Assembly (NCBI GenBank): GCA_037130755.1 | Contig: JBAXSI010000005.1 | Span: 25,263 to 89,262 of the forward strand | Direction of reading: 5' to 3' | DNA: 64,000 nt | Source of the DNA: UBA10649 sp037130755 | GTDB taxonomy: Bacteria > Actinomycetota > Actinomycetes > S36-B12 | Part shown: one piece after another, positions 1-7,269 of the stretch | Layout: each line of letters begins with the position of its first letter | How positions within the stretch are numbered: position 1 is the stretch's first letter | Notes under the pieces: model-generated | Databases searched by the model: none | What the model saw: the letters and a program-made list of their open reading frames with translations, nothing else | Told to the model about the DNA's origin: nothing | Position numbers and translations under genes: made by a program

Positions 1-1
1 C

Positions 2-928
2 GCGATCTTCCTCGCGCTGCTACTGATCATCTTCTTCATCGGGTCGCGCGCGAAGGGCAGGTTGCAGGGCCCGGCGGCGATGATCGTGTTCCTCGGCCCC
101 GCGGTGCTGCTGCTGGCCTACGGCCTGATCGCGCCCGCGTTCATCACGACCGTCGGCAGCTTCAAGGACGCGAGCGGCAAGAAGTTCGTCGGCCTCGCAA
201 ACTACGGCTGGATCTTCACGACGCCCGACAACCAGGTCTTCCTGCGCAACACCGTCCTGTGGATAATCATCGCGCCACTGGTGTCCACGGGCATCGGCCT
301 CATGCTCGCGCTGCTGCTCGATCGAATGCGCCGCGAGTCCATCTCCAAGTCATTGATCTTCATGCCGATGGCAATCTCCTTCGTCGGCGCCGGCATCATC
401 TGGGGCCTGGTCTACGAGTACCGCGATCCCGCGGGGCAGCAGGTCGGCCTGCTGAGCCAGATCGCACAGTGGATCGGCTGGCAGGATCCACCGAACTGGC
501 TGCTGTGGCAGCCCTTCAACAACTTCTTCCTGATGGTCATCATGATCTGGATCCAGGTCGGCTTCGCCATGGTCGTCCTGTCCGCCGCCATCAAGGCGAT
601 TCCCGGTGATGTCGTCGAGGCTGCTGAACTCGATGGTGCGACCGGCTGGAAGCTCTTCAGTCGCGTGACCATCCCCATGGTTCGCGGCACCTTGATCGTC
701 GTTCTCACAACGATCGTCATCGCAGTGCTGAAGGTCTTCGACATCGTTCGCGTCATGACCAACGGCAACTTCGGAACCCAGGTCGTCGCGAACGAGATGT
801 ACGCCCAGGCCTTCGTCCAGTTCGACGTCGGCCGTGGCAGCGCACTCGCTGTCGTTCTATTCGTCGCGGTGATCCCGCTGATCGCCTACAACGTTTCGCA
901 ACTGCGAAAGGAACGGACGATCCGATGA
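2..928 (+). CDS. Sugar ABC transporter permease, MalF/UgpA type (5' end outside window)
   Basis: This is an inner-membrane subunit of a carbohydrate ABC importer. The frame is open from base 2 with no upstream stop, so the start codon lies before the window and about 308 residues are visible. Several hydrophobic segments are present. The cytoplasmic EAA loop (VEAAELDGATGWKLFSRV, near base 616) is the site that docks to the ATPase and marks the MalFG-type permease family. It overlaps the next permease by the four bases ATGA, so the two are translationally coupled and probably form the heterodimeric channel. The binding protein and ATPase are not in the window. Substrate is unproven; the GH1 enzyme downstream suggests a beta-glucoside or oligosaccharide. 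Confidence 0.93.
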   Translation, partial: AIFLALLLIIFFIGSRAKGRLQGPAAMIVFLGPAVLLLAYGLIAPAFITTVGSFKDASGKKFVGLANYGWIFTTPDNQVFLRNTVLWIIIAPLVSTGIGLMLALLLDRMRRESISKSLIFMPMAISFVGAGIIWGLVYEYRDPAGQQVGLLSQIAQWIGWQDPPNWLLWQPFNNFFLMVIMIWIQVGFAMVVLSAAIKAIPGDVVEAAELDGATGWKLFSRVTIPMVRGTLIVVLTTIVIAVLKVFDIVRVMTNGNFGTQVVANEMYAQAFVQFDVGRGSALAVVLFVAVIPLIAYNVSQLRKERTIR

Positions 929-1914
929 GCGTCGAAGCGCACGAGATCATCCCGATGCCCCAGCCGGAGATCACCGGCCGAGAAGAGTCGATCCCCGAGG
1001 CGGCGCGGCGCAAGCTGAGCAGTCCGTGGGCAACCGGCCTGGTCATCCTCATCACGATCATGTGGACCATCCCCACCTTTGGCCTGCTGGTCACGTCGCT
1101 GCGGCCGGCCGAGCAGGCAACTGGCTCGGGATGGTGGACGATCTTCACCGACCCGACGTTGACCCTGCACAACTACAGCGAGGTCCTCACCGGCGGATCG
1201 GTGATCCCCAACGGCATCGAGCCGTACTTCTTCAACTCGTTCGCGATCGCCATCCCGGCGGCGATCTTCCCGCTCGTGATCGCCTGCATGGCGGCCTATG
1301 CCATCGCGTGGATCCCGTTCAGGGGTGCGACCTTCGTGTTCTTCACGATCTTTGCGCTTCAGGTCATCCCGCTGCAGATGTCGCTGCTGCCGCTGCTGCA
1401 GATGTTCAACAAGGGCTGGTCGCTGGGGCCGATCCCGATCTTCCCCGATCTGAACAAGCCTGGGTCGAGTCAGTCGTTGTTCATCGGCACCTATGTGCCG
1501 CTGTGGGTCGCCCACACGATGTTCGCACTGCCTTTGGCCATCTTCCTGCTGCACAACTTCATCAACCAGCTGCCACGTGAGCTCTTCGAGGCCGCCCGTG
1601 TTGATGGGGCCAGCCACTTCCTGATCTTCCGCAAGCTGGTCCTGCCGCTGACCGTGCCGGCCATCGCGTCCTTCGCCATCTTCCAGTTCCTGTGGGTGTG
1701 GAATGACCTGCTGGTCGCGTTGACATTCGCCGGAGGAACACCAGACGTGGCACCGATAACGGCCTATCTGGCCAATATCAAGGGCTCCTATGGGGCACAG
1801 CTGCACCTTGTCACCGCCGGCGCATTCGTCGCCATCATCGTGCCGCTCATCGTGTTCTTCTCGCTGCAGCGGTTCTTCGTCCGCGGCCTGCTGGCCGGCT
1901 CCGTCAAGGGATAG
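925..1914 (+). CDS. Sugar ABC transporter permease, MalG type
   Basis: This 329-residue protein is the second permease subunit, pairing with the MalF-type protein upstream through an ATGA overlap. It has a short polar N-terminus (MSVEAHEIIPMPQ), then about six membrane segments. The EAA motif (FEAARVDGASHFLIFRKL) lies near residues 221-238, and the C-terminus is the usual short GLLAGSVKG tail. It is followed within 36 bases by the beta-glucosidase gene, which suggests an uptake-and-hydrolysis operon. A close paralogue starts at 3345 with the same first seven residues. Confidence 0.93.
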   Translation: MSVEAHEIIPMPQPEITGREESIPEAARRKLSSPWATGLVILITIMWTIPTFGLLVTSLRPAEQATGSGWWTIFTDPTLTLHNYSEVLTGGSVIPNGIEPYFFNSFAIAIPAAIFPLVIACMAAYAIAWIPFRGATFVFFTIFALQVIPLQMSLLPLLQMFNKGWSLGPIPIFPDLNKPGSSQSLFIGTYVPLWVAHTMFALPLAIFLLHNFINQLPRELFEAARVDGASHFLIFRKLVLPLTVPAIASFAIFQFLWVWNDLLVALTFAGGTPDVAPITAYLANIKGSYGAQLHLVTAGAFVAIIVPLIVFFSLQRFFVRGLLAGSVKG

Positions 1915-1929
1915 CAACCCGTCAAGGGA
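1901..1929 (+). repeat. Short direct repeat at gene 3' end
   Basis: CCGTCAAGGGA occurs at 1901-1911, across the last codons of the MalG-type gene, and again at 1919-1929. A partial AAGGGAC copy lies at 1938. It may be a slippage duplication that supplies a purine-rich stretch before the glucosidase start. No function is shown. Confidence 0.4.
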
Positions 1930-1950
1930 CCGCAAACAAGGGACTGATCC

Positions 1951-3303
1951 ATGGATCTCGACATCCCGTCCGGCTTCGAGCTGGGCGTGGCTACTTCCGC
2001 ATGGCAGATTGAGGGCGACATCGCGGGACGTGGGCGCTGCAACTGGGATGACTTTGCCGACATCCCCGGGAAGATCCTCGACGGTGCGACGGGTGAGCCC
2101 GCCTGCGACCACGTGCACCGGCTCGAGGAGGACCTCGACCGACTGGCCTGGCTCGGCGTGGACGCGTACCGCTTCTCGGTGTCCTGGCCTCGGGTCATGC
2201 CGAGCGGGACGGGCGAGGTCTCCTCAACCGGCGTGGATTTCTATGACCGCCTCGTCGACGGACTGCTCGAGCGCGGCATCAAGCCGGTGGCCACGCTGTT
2301 CCACTGGGACACCCCGAGCGTCCTCGAGCAGGCTGGTGGCTGGCCCGAACGCGATACGGCCTACCGGTTCGCGGACTACGCGCAGTTCATGGGCGAGCAC
2401 TTCGCCGACCGAGTCGATCGTTGGGCGACGCTGAACGAACCGTGGTGCAGCGCCTTCCTCGGCTATTGCGCCGGCTACTTCGCCCCGGGTCGCAAGGAGC
2501 CCGGCGTGTCGCTCGCTGCCGCGTACCACCTGATCCTGGGCCACGGCCTTGCGGTCGAGCGGCTGCGCGCGGCAGGTGCGAAGAACCTGGGCATCGTTCT
2601 CAACGTCATCCCGGTTATCAGTGAGTCACCCGCCATGGACGCCACCACGGCCCACATCGACGGCGTGCAGAACCGGATCTTCCTAGACCTGCTCGCCGGC
2701 CGCGGCATCCCCACCGACGTCCGCGAGAACTGCGCGTCGCTCACCGACTGGTCCTTCGTCCGCGACGAGGACACGCCGATCCTGTCCACGCCGATCGACT
2801 GGATCGGCGAGAACTACTACACGGTGATGCGGATCGCCGACCCCTCGGTCGAGGCGACGGATGCCATCGGTCAGGACGTGAGCATGTTCCCTGGCAGCCC
2901 GCCGGCGACGTTCGCGCCGCGGACGCCGCTGACGAACATGGGCTGGGAGGTCATCCCCGAGGGGATCGAGCTCGCCTTCCGCTTGATCACTGATGCGCTG
3001 CCGGGCGTGCCGATCTGGGTATGCGAGAACGGGATCGCGTGCGACGACGTGGCCGATGCGACCGGCGTTCATGACCCCCTGCGCACCCAGTACCTGGACG
3101 ACCACATCCGCGCAGTCCTGCGGTCGCGGGAGAAGGGCTTCGACGTGCGTGGCTACTTCGCCTGGAGCCTGATGGACAACCTCGAGTGGGCGTCCGGCTG
3201 GACGAAGAAGTTCGGTATGACCCACGTCGACCCCCAGACCGGGGCGCGGACGCCCAAGGACAGCTCACTGTGGTATCGCGAGCTGATCGCCTCGCGCGCC
3301 TAG
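1951..3303 (+). CDS. Beta-glucosidase, glycoside hydrolase family 1
   Basis: This 450-residue (beta/alpha)8 retaining glycosidase hydrolyses terminal beta-linked glucose or galactose from oligosaccharides. The acid/base motif TLNEP places the catalytic Glu at residue 163. The nucleophile motif CENG places the second Glu at about residue 359. The N-terminal GVATSAWQIEG, the FHWDTP segment and the full length fit GH1. No signal peptide is seen, so it should act in the cytoplasm on imported sugar. It sits between two MalG paralogues and is probably cotranscribed with the importer. Exact substrate cannot be read from the sequence. Confidence 0.95.
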   Translation: MDLDIPSGFELGVATSAWQIEGDIAGRGRCNWDDFADIPGKILDGATGEPACDHVHRLEEDLDRLAWLGVDAYRFSVSWPRVMPSGTGEVSSTGVDFYDRLVDGLLERGIKPVATLFHWDTPSVLEQAGGWPERDTAYRFADYAQFMGEHFADRVDRWATLNEPWCSAFLGYCAGYFAPGRKEPGVSLAAAYHLILGHGLAVERLRAAGAKNLGIVLNVIPVISESPAMDATTAHIDGVQNRIFLDLLAGRGIPTDVRENCASLTDWSFVRDEDTPILSTPIDWIGENYYTVMRIADPSVEATDAIGQDVSMFPGSPPATFAPRTPLTNMGWEVIPEGIELAFRLITDALPGVPIWVCENGIACDDVADATGVHDPLRTQYLDDHIRAVLRSREKGFDVRGYFAWSLMDNLEWASGWTKKFGMTHVDPQTGARTPKDSSLWYRELIASRA

Positions 3304-3312
3304 CGGACCAGA

Positions 3313-3349
3313 CTCATGTCGACTGAGGACCGTGAAGCGTCGACATGAG
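3313..3349 (+). promoter_or_regulatory. Perfect inverted repeat enclosing a start codon
   Basis: The arms CTCATGTCGAC (3313-3323) and GTCGACATGAG (3339-3349) are perfectly complementary over 11 bp with a 15-base loop. The ATG of the downstream permease (3345) is inside the right arm, and the loop holds GAGGAC, a possible Shine-Dalgarno. As RNA it would hide the start codon; as DNA it could be a repressor operator. Confidence 0.55.
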
Positions 3350-4322
3350 CGTCGAGGCCCATGAGTTCCTCCCCGTTCCGCCCCCATCGGAGCCCCACTC
3401 TCCACGCTCAGCCCACCGGAGGCTGACCAGCCCATGGGCGACGGTCGTGGTGGTGGGCATCACCGTCCTGTGGACGATTCCCACGTTCGGGCTGCTCGTC
3501 ACGTCGCTGCGAACGAGAAATGACGCGCTAACGACGGGGTGGTGGACGGCTTTCGTTGCTCCACATCTCACGCTGGACAACTATCGCGTCGTCCTTACCG
3601 GTGGCGACACGTTCGCTGGCGGGATCACCCCGTACTTCTTCAACTCAGTCGCCGTGGCCGTTCCTGCTTCGGTCTTCCCTGTCGTTCTTGCTTGCATGGC
3701 GGCCTACGCGCTGGCCTGGATACCTTTCCGAGGCGCGAGCGCAGTGCTCTTCGTGGTCGTCGCGCTGCAGATTGTGCCGATTCAAGTTGCGTTGCTGCCA
3801 CTTCTCCAGATGTTCTTCAACGGGTGGAGCATCGGCCCGATCCCCGTGTTCCCGAACCTCGACAACGCCGCGACCGGTCACTCCCTGCTGTTCGGCACCT
3901 ACGTGCCGCTGTGGATCGCCCACACGATGTTCGCCCTGCCGTTCGCGATCTTTCTCCTGTACAACTTCATCGCGAGGCTGCCTCGCGAGATCTTCGATGC
4001 AGCCCGCGTCGATGGGGCCAGTCACTACCTCATCTTCCGTCGACTGGTCGCCCCGCTGGCCCTCCCCGCGATCGCCGCCTTCACCATCTACCAGTTCCTG
4101 TGGGTGTGGAATGACCTCATCGTTGCGATCACGCTGGCCCCCGGAGGCCCGGACGTGGCGCCCATCACGGCCTATCTCGCGAGCATCAAGGGTGGATTCG
4201 GCGAGCAGGAGCACCTCCTCAGCGCCGGCGCCTTCATCGCGATGATCGTCCCGCTCATCGTCTTCTTCTCCCTGCAGCGCTTCTTCTCGCGCGGACTGCT
4301 CGCGGGATCCGTCGAAGGGTGA
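3345..4322 (+). CDS. Second MalG-type sugar ABC permease, paralogue without adjacent MalF
   Basis: This 325-residue protein is closely similar along its whole length to the permease at 925-1914. The two share the N-terminus MSVEAHE, long identical membrane segments (for example GTYVPLW, AHTMFALP, DVAPITAYLA) and the EAA motif (FDAARVDGASHYLIFRRL). A local gene duplication is the simplest origin. It has no MalF neighbour, ATPase or binding protein of its own here, so it may substitute for the first MalG in the same complex. Its start codon sits within a hairpin (3313-3349). It could also be a decaying copy, but no frameshift or stop is present. Confidence 0.9.
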   Translation: MSVEAHEFLPVPPPSEPHSPRSAHRRLTSPWATVVVVGITVLWTIPTFGLLVTSLRTRNDALTTGWWTAFVAPHLTLDNYRVVLTGGDTFAGGITPYFFNSVAVAVPASVFPVVLACMAAYALAWIPFRGASAVLFVVVALQIVPIQVALLPLLQMFFNGWSIGPIPVFPNLDNAATGHSLLFGTYVPLWIAHTMFALPFAIFLLYNFIARLPREIFDAARVDGASHYLIFRRLVAPLALPAIAAFTIYQFLWVWNDLIVAITLAPGGPDVAPITAYLASIKGGFGEQEHLLSAGAFIAMIVPLIVFFSLQRFFSRGLLAGSVEG

Positions 4323-4384
4323 AGAGCTGACGGACCCTCGACGAATCGGTGACGCGCAGCCCGACTCGATGCGACACTGCAGCC

Positions 4385-5068
4385 ATGCGGAACACGACGA
4401 TCGAGATCAACGGCGAGGACGTCCCCGGCATCATCGCGCTTCCTGCGTCGGGCTCGGGCCCGGGGGTCATCGTCATCCAGGAATGGTGGGGTCTGGTGGC
4501 GCATGTGCAACACCTCGTGCAGCGACTGGCGGACGAGGGCTTCGTTGCACTCGCCGTCGACCACTACCGCGGTGCTGAGACGACGGAGCCAGACGAGGCC
4601 CAGAAGCTCATGCTCGGTCTCGATATCGCGCGGGTTGCTGACGACCTTGCGGCAGCGGCCGCCCACCTCGCGGCTCGCGACGACGTCGAGGGCGACAGTG
4701 TCGCCGTCGTCGGATTCTGCATGGGTGGTGGTCTTGCGCTGCTGGCGCCGACCGTCTCCGATGCCATCTGCTGCACCACAGCCTTCTACCCCGCGATGCC
4801 GTGGCCGCAGTACGCGCCTGACTGGAGCCAGTATCGGGGCAAGGGCGCGATGATCCACAAGGCCGAGTCCGACGAGGAGTGGGCCGGCCCGGCCATCACC
4901 GAGTACTCGGCGGCGATCTCGGCCGCCGGGGGAGCCGTCGAAGTGATCGAGTACCCGGGCAGCGTGCATGCGTTCTTCAACGACGCGCGCCCGGAGGTCT
5001 ACCAGGCCGACAATGCGCAGCTCGCCTGGGAGCGCACACTGTCCTTCCTTCGTGGCTGTTCCGGCTGA
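4385..5068 (+). CDS. Dienelactone hydrolase family protein
   Basis: This is a 227-residue alpha/beta hydrolase. The nucleophile elbow GFCMGG puts the catalytic Cys at residue 112, and the C-terminal GSVHAFF supplies the His, as in the Cys-Asp-His triad of dienelactone hydrolases. These enzymes open lactone rings in catabolism of chlorocatechol and related aromatics, but many relatives have unknown substrates. The start at 4385 is preferred over an upstream ATG at 4349 because family members begin close to the TIEINGED strand. A hexamer GACACT ends six bases before it. The next gene begins inside its last codons. Confidence 0.88.
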   Translation: MRNTTIEINGEDVPGIIALPASGSGPGVIVIQEWWGLVAHVQHLVQRLADEGFVALAVDHYRGAETTEPDEAQKLMLGLDIARVADDLAAAAAHLAARDDVEGDSVAVVGFCMGGGLALLAPTVSDAICCTTAFYPAMPWPQYAPDWSQYRGKGAMIHKAESDEEWAGPAITEYSAAISAAGGAVEVIEYPGSVHAFFNDARPEVYQADNAQLAWERTLSFLRGCSG

Positions 5069-5765
5069 TCCGGCCACCCTGGCCGAGCTCGATGCGCTGA
5101 TCGTCGCCTGTCGCCGCTGCCCGCGGCTCGTGTCGTGGTGCCAAGAGGTGGCACAGGTCAAGCGCGCGTCCTACGCCGACCAGGAGTACTGGGGTGGTCC
5201 CGTCCCAGGATTCGGTTCAGCCGAGCCCGTGATCTGGATCGTCGGTCTGGCCCCGGGGGCGCATGGGGCCAATCGCACGGGGCGAATGTTCACCGGCGAC
5301 CGCAGCGGCGACTGGCTCTTCGGGGCCTTGCATCGGGCGGGCCTGGCCACCCAGCCCACGTCGGTGAGCCGGGAGGACGGCCAGGTGCTGACCGATGTGC
5401 GGATCACCGCCGCGGTGCACTGTGCGCCACCTGACAACAAGCCCACGACGGAAGAGCGGCACACGTGCGAGGCGTGGCTGGACATGGAACTGGCGATCAT
5501 CGGGCGCAGCCTGAGGGTGGTCGTCGCGCTCGGCGGGCTGGCCTGGACGGCGAGCACCGCCTGCCTGCGCAGAAGCGGCTGGACGGTTCCCAAGGTCGCC
5601 TTCGGTCACGGTGCCCTGCTCACGGCCCGCGACGAAGGCGGGCGCAGTGTCACGGTCATCGCCTCGTACCACCCCAGCCAGCAGAACACGTTCACCGGAC
5701 GCCTCACCGAGCCCATGCTCGACGACGTGTTCGCGGCAGCGCGCGACGCAGCCGCTCTCGGGTGA
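5052..5765 (+). CDS. Uracil-DNA glycosylase family 5 (UDGb-like)
   Basis: This 237-residue base-excision repair enzyme resembles the thermophile/actinobacterial UDGb class. It carries motif A GLAPGAHGANRTGRMF, a C-terminal SYHPSQQNTFTGRLT motif, and Cys residues at ACRRC, HC and TC that match the four ligands of a 4Fe-4S cluster. UDGb enzymes remove uracil and some deaminated purines from DNA. The chosen GTG at 5052 overlaps the hydrolase gene by 17 bases and gives a normal N-terminus; the frame stays open further upstream but would overlap more. A family 1 Ung is also encoded at 39882-40559. Confidence 0.88.
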   Translation: MAVPADPATLAELDALIVACRRCPRLVSWCQEVAQVKRASYADQEYWGGPVPGFGSAEPVIWIVGLAPGAHGANRTGRMFTGDRSGDWLFGALHRAGLATQPTSVSREDGQVLTDVRITAAVHCAPPDNKPTTEERHTCEAWLDMELAIIGRSLRVVVALGGLAWTASTACLRRSGWTVPKVAFGHGALLTARDEGGRSVTVIASYHPSQQNTFTGRLTEPMLDDVFAAARDAAALG

Positions 5766-5775
5766 GGTAGCGCCC

Positions 5776-5781
5776 TATCGT
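5776..5781 (+). promoter_or_regulatory. -10 element for the tRNA gene
   Basis: TATCGT lies eight bases before the first base of the tRNA, the distance expected if transcription starts at or next to the tRNA 5' end. No clear -35 is seen. Confidence 0.4.
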
Positions 5782-5788
5782 TGGACCG

Positions 5789-5862
5789 GCCCCTGTAGTC
5801 CAACTGGCAGAGACACCCGGCTTAAACCCGGCACAGTATGGGTTCAAATCCCATCGGGGGCA
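5789..5862 (+). tRNA. tRNA with anticodon UAA (Leu-type anticodon on a class-I body)
   Basis: The cloverleaf folds by eye as follows. The acceptor stem is GCCCCTG paired with CGGGGGC and the discriminator is A. U8 is present. The D arm has GTC/GAC with GG in the loop. The anticodon stem CCCGG/CCGGC has a C-C mismatch at its base pair 27-43. The loop CTTAAAC gives anticodon UAA at 5823-5825. The variable loop has five bases. The T arm is ATGGG-TTCAAAT-CCCAT. CCA is not encoded. UAA reads Leu UUA codons, yet bacterial tRNA-Leu normally has a long variable arm, which is absent here. The body resembles tRNA-Lys. Charging identity is therefore uncertain. Confidence 0.85.
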
Positions 5863-5878
5863 CTCTCAAGCCGCCTTT

Positions 5879-5905
5879 GGGCCCGCCCCGAATTCGGGAC
5901 GGCCC
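5879..5905 (+). terminator. GC-rich hairpin after the tRNA
   Basis: The inner stem CCCG/CGGG has loop AATT (5887-5898). The outer stem GGGCC/GGCCC has one bulged C. There is no U-run directly after it. It probably ends the tRNA transcript. Confidence 0.45.
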
Positions 5906-5910
5906 CTAAA

Positions 5911-5945
5911 TTGGCGTTTTCCGCGACGTCAGTTAACGTGGATTC
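5911..5945 (+). promoter_or_regulatory. Promoter giving a leaderless mRNA for the Bax-inhibitor-like gene
   Basis: The -35-like TTGGCG (5911-5916) and -10 TAACGT (5934-5939) are 17 bases apart. The ATG follows the -10 by only six bases, so transcription would begin at the start codon itself. There is no Shine-Dalgarno. Confidence 0.55.
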
Positions 5946-6779
5946 ATGCAGTCATCGAACCCCGTCCTGACCCGTTACGAGAAGAACGACAAGTCCGGCT
6001 TCGCCTATGACGAAGGCGTGTCCGCCTACGCACAGGCGGCCTCCGGCGGCGCGGCGGCAGCCGACCTGAGCATGGCCACTTCGGCCGCGGCTCCGGGGAC
6101 CGGAGCGCGCCTGACGATCAACGACGTCGTGGTCAAGACCGGCCTGATCTTCATCGTCTGCGTGGTCTTCGCCGTGGCCGGGTACAAGCTCGTCGATACC
6201 GCACCCTGGATCATGTGGGTCGGGATGATCGGCGGCCTCGTCCTCGGGTTCGTCAACGCGCTCAAGAAGGTGCCCTCGCCGCCGCTCATCCTGCTGTACG
6301 CGGTGCTGCAAGGCATCTTCGTGGGCGCCATCAGCAACTGGTACAACGCCTACGCCACGTCCTCGCAGTACGGGGGCATCATCTTGCAGGCGGTAGTGGC
6401 GACCATGACCACCTTCGGCATCATGCTTGCCCTCTACGTCACCGGGATCGTGAAGGTCACCAAGCGGTTCCAGAGCGTCATGATCGTCGCGCTGGTCTCG
6501 TACATGGTGCTCGGCCTCGCCTCGCTCATCGCGGCGCTCTTCGGCGTCGGTGGCGGCTGGGGCTTCTACGGAGTGTCCGGCATCGGCCTGATCATCTGCG
6601 TCGTGGGCGTCCTGCTCGCCGCGTTCTTCCTCATGCTCGACTTCGAGGCGATCAGCCAGGGCATCAAGATGGGTGCGCCGGAGCGAGAGTCATGGCGGAT
6701 GGCCTTCGGCCTGCTGATGACGCTTATCTGGCTGTACCTGGAGTTCCTACGCCTGCTGGCGATCTTCTCCCGAAACTAG
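5946..6779 (+). CDS. Bax inhibitor-1/YccA family membrane protein
   Basis: This 277-residue integral membrane protein has a polar N-terminal region of about 55 residues, then about seven hydrophobic segments. It ends with the family-typical MLDFEAISQGIKMGAPERESWRMAF and LIWLYLEFLRLLAI segments. Actinobacterial homologues begin with the same kind of motif (NPVLTRYEK). The BI-1/YccA (TMBIM) family includes proton-sensitive calcium leak channels and modulators of FtsH proteolysis in other bacteria; the role in actinomycetes is unknown. It stands alone between the tRNA and the Lrp regulator. Confidence 0.9.
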   Translation: MQSSNPVLTRYEKNDKSGFAYDEGVSAYAQAASGGAAAADLSMATSAAAPGTGARLTINDVVVKTGLIFIVCVVFAVAGYKLVDTAPWIMWVGMIGGLVLGFVNALKKVPSPPLILLYAVLQGIFVGAISNWYNAYATSSQYGGIILQAVVATMTTFGIMLALYVTGIVKVTKRFQSVMIVALVSYMVLGLASLIAALFGVGGGWGFYGVSGIGLIICVVGVLLAAFFLMLDFEAISQGIKMGAPERESWRMAFGLLMTLIWLYLEFLRLLAIFSRN

Positions 6780-6805
6780 GTATAGTGGGGTTCATACCTT
6801 AGAAT
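6778..6805 (+). promoter_or_regulatory. Inverted repeat and -10 upstream of the lrp-type gene
   Basis: AGGTAT (6778-6783) and ATACCT (6794-6799) form a dyad directly abutting a -10-like TAGAAT (6800-6805), which ends eight bases before the ATG. The placement suits autorepression by the Lrp-type protein. Confidence 0.45.
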
Positions 6806-6813
6806 CACAGGTC

Positions 6814-7269
6814 ATGGACGAAATCGACCTCAAAATTCTTGGCGCACTGAGCGAAGACGGCAGAGCAACCTATTCCGAGCTCGCCGATCAGGTGGGCCTG
6901 TCAGGTCCGTCCACGGCTGATCGGGTGCGCCGTCTGGAGGAGCGCGGGGCGGTCCGCGGCTACTGCGCGCTCGTGGATCCCGTCGCGCTCGGTCTGGACC
7001 TCACTGCCTTCATCTCCGTCACCCTCGAGGGCACCAAGTCGCGCACGGCATTCCTCGCCGCCCTGGCGACCTACCCGGAGGTCGTCGAGTGCCACCACGT
7101 TGCTGGGGATGACGACTACCTGCTGAAGGTCTACGCGGCGGGCACCCTCGGCCTGGAGGCCTTCATCAGCGACCGCCTCAGGACGCTGCCGGGCATAGCA
7201 CGCACGCGAACGACCGTGGTGCTGTCGACGGCGCTGGATCGACCGCTCTCGCCGAGGCGCGATGCGTGA
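6814..7269 (+). CDS. Lrp/AsnC family transcriptional regulator
   Basis: This 151-residue protein has an N-terminal helix-turn-helix (DEIDLKILGALSEDGRATYSELADQVGLS, residues 2-30) followed by the RAM/Lrp effector domain that binds an amino acid and forms octamers. The gene ends in TGATG shared with the following LysE-family exporter. Adjacent Lrp-exporter pairs usually mean the regulator activates export of the amino acid it senses, as with Lrp and BrnFE in Corynebacterium. A dyad just upstream (6778-6799) may be its own operator. Effector is not predictable. Confidence 0.93.
   Translation: MDEIDLKILGALSEDGRATYSELADQVGLSGPSTADRVRRLEERGAVRGYCALVDPVALGLDLTAFISVTLEGTKSRTAFLAALATYPEVVECHHVAGDDDYLLKVYAAGTLGLEAFISDRLRTLPGIARTRTTVVLSTALDRPLSPRRDA

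Noticed and set aside
886..2118. Long minus-strand open frame over the MalG and glucosidase genes
   Set aside because: High-GC shadow. The plus-strand frames carry full protein families, and this frame is low-complexity Arg/Asp/Gln-rich without motifs.
5789..5862. Ordinary tRNA-Lys
   Set aside because: The body is Lys-like, but the anticodon triplet is UAA, not UUU or CUU.
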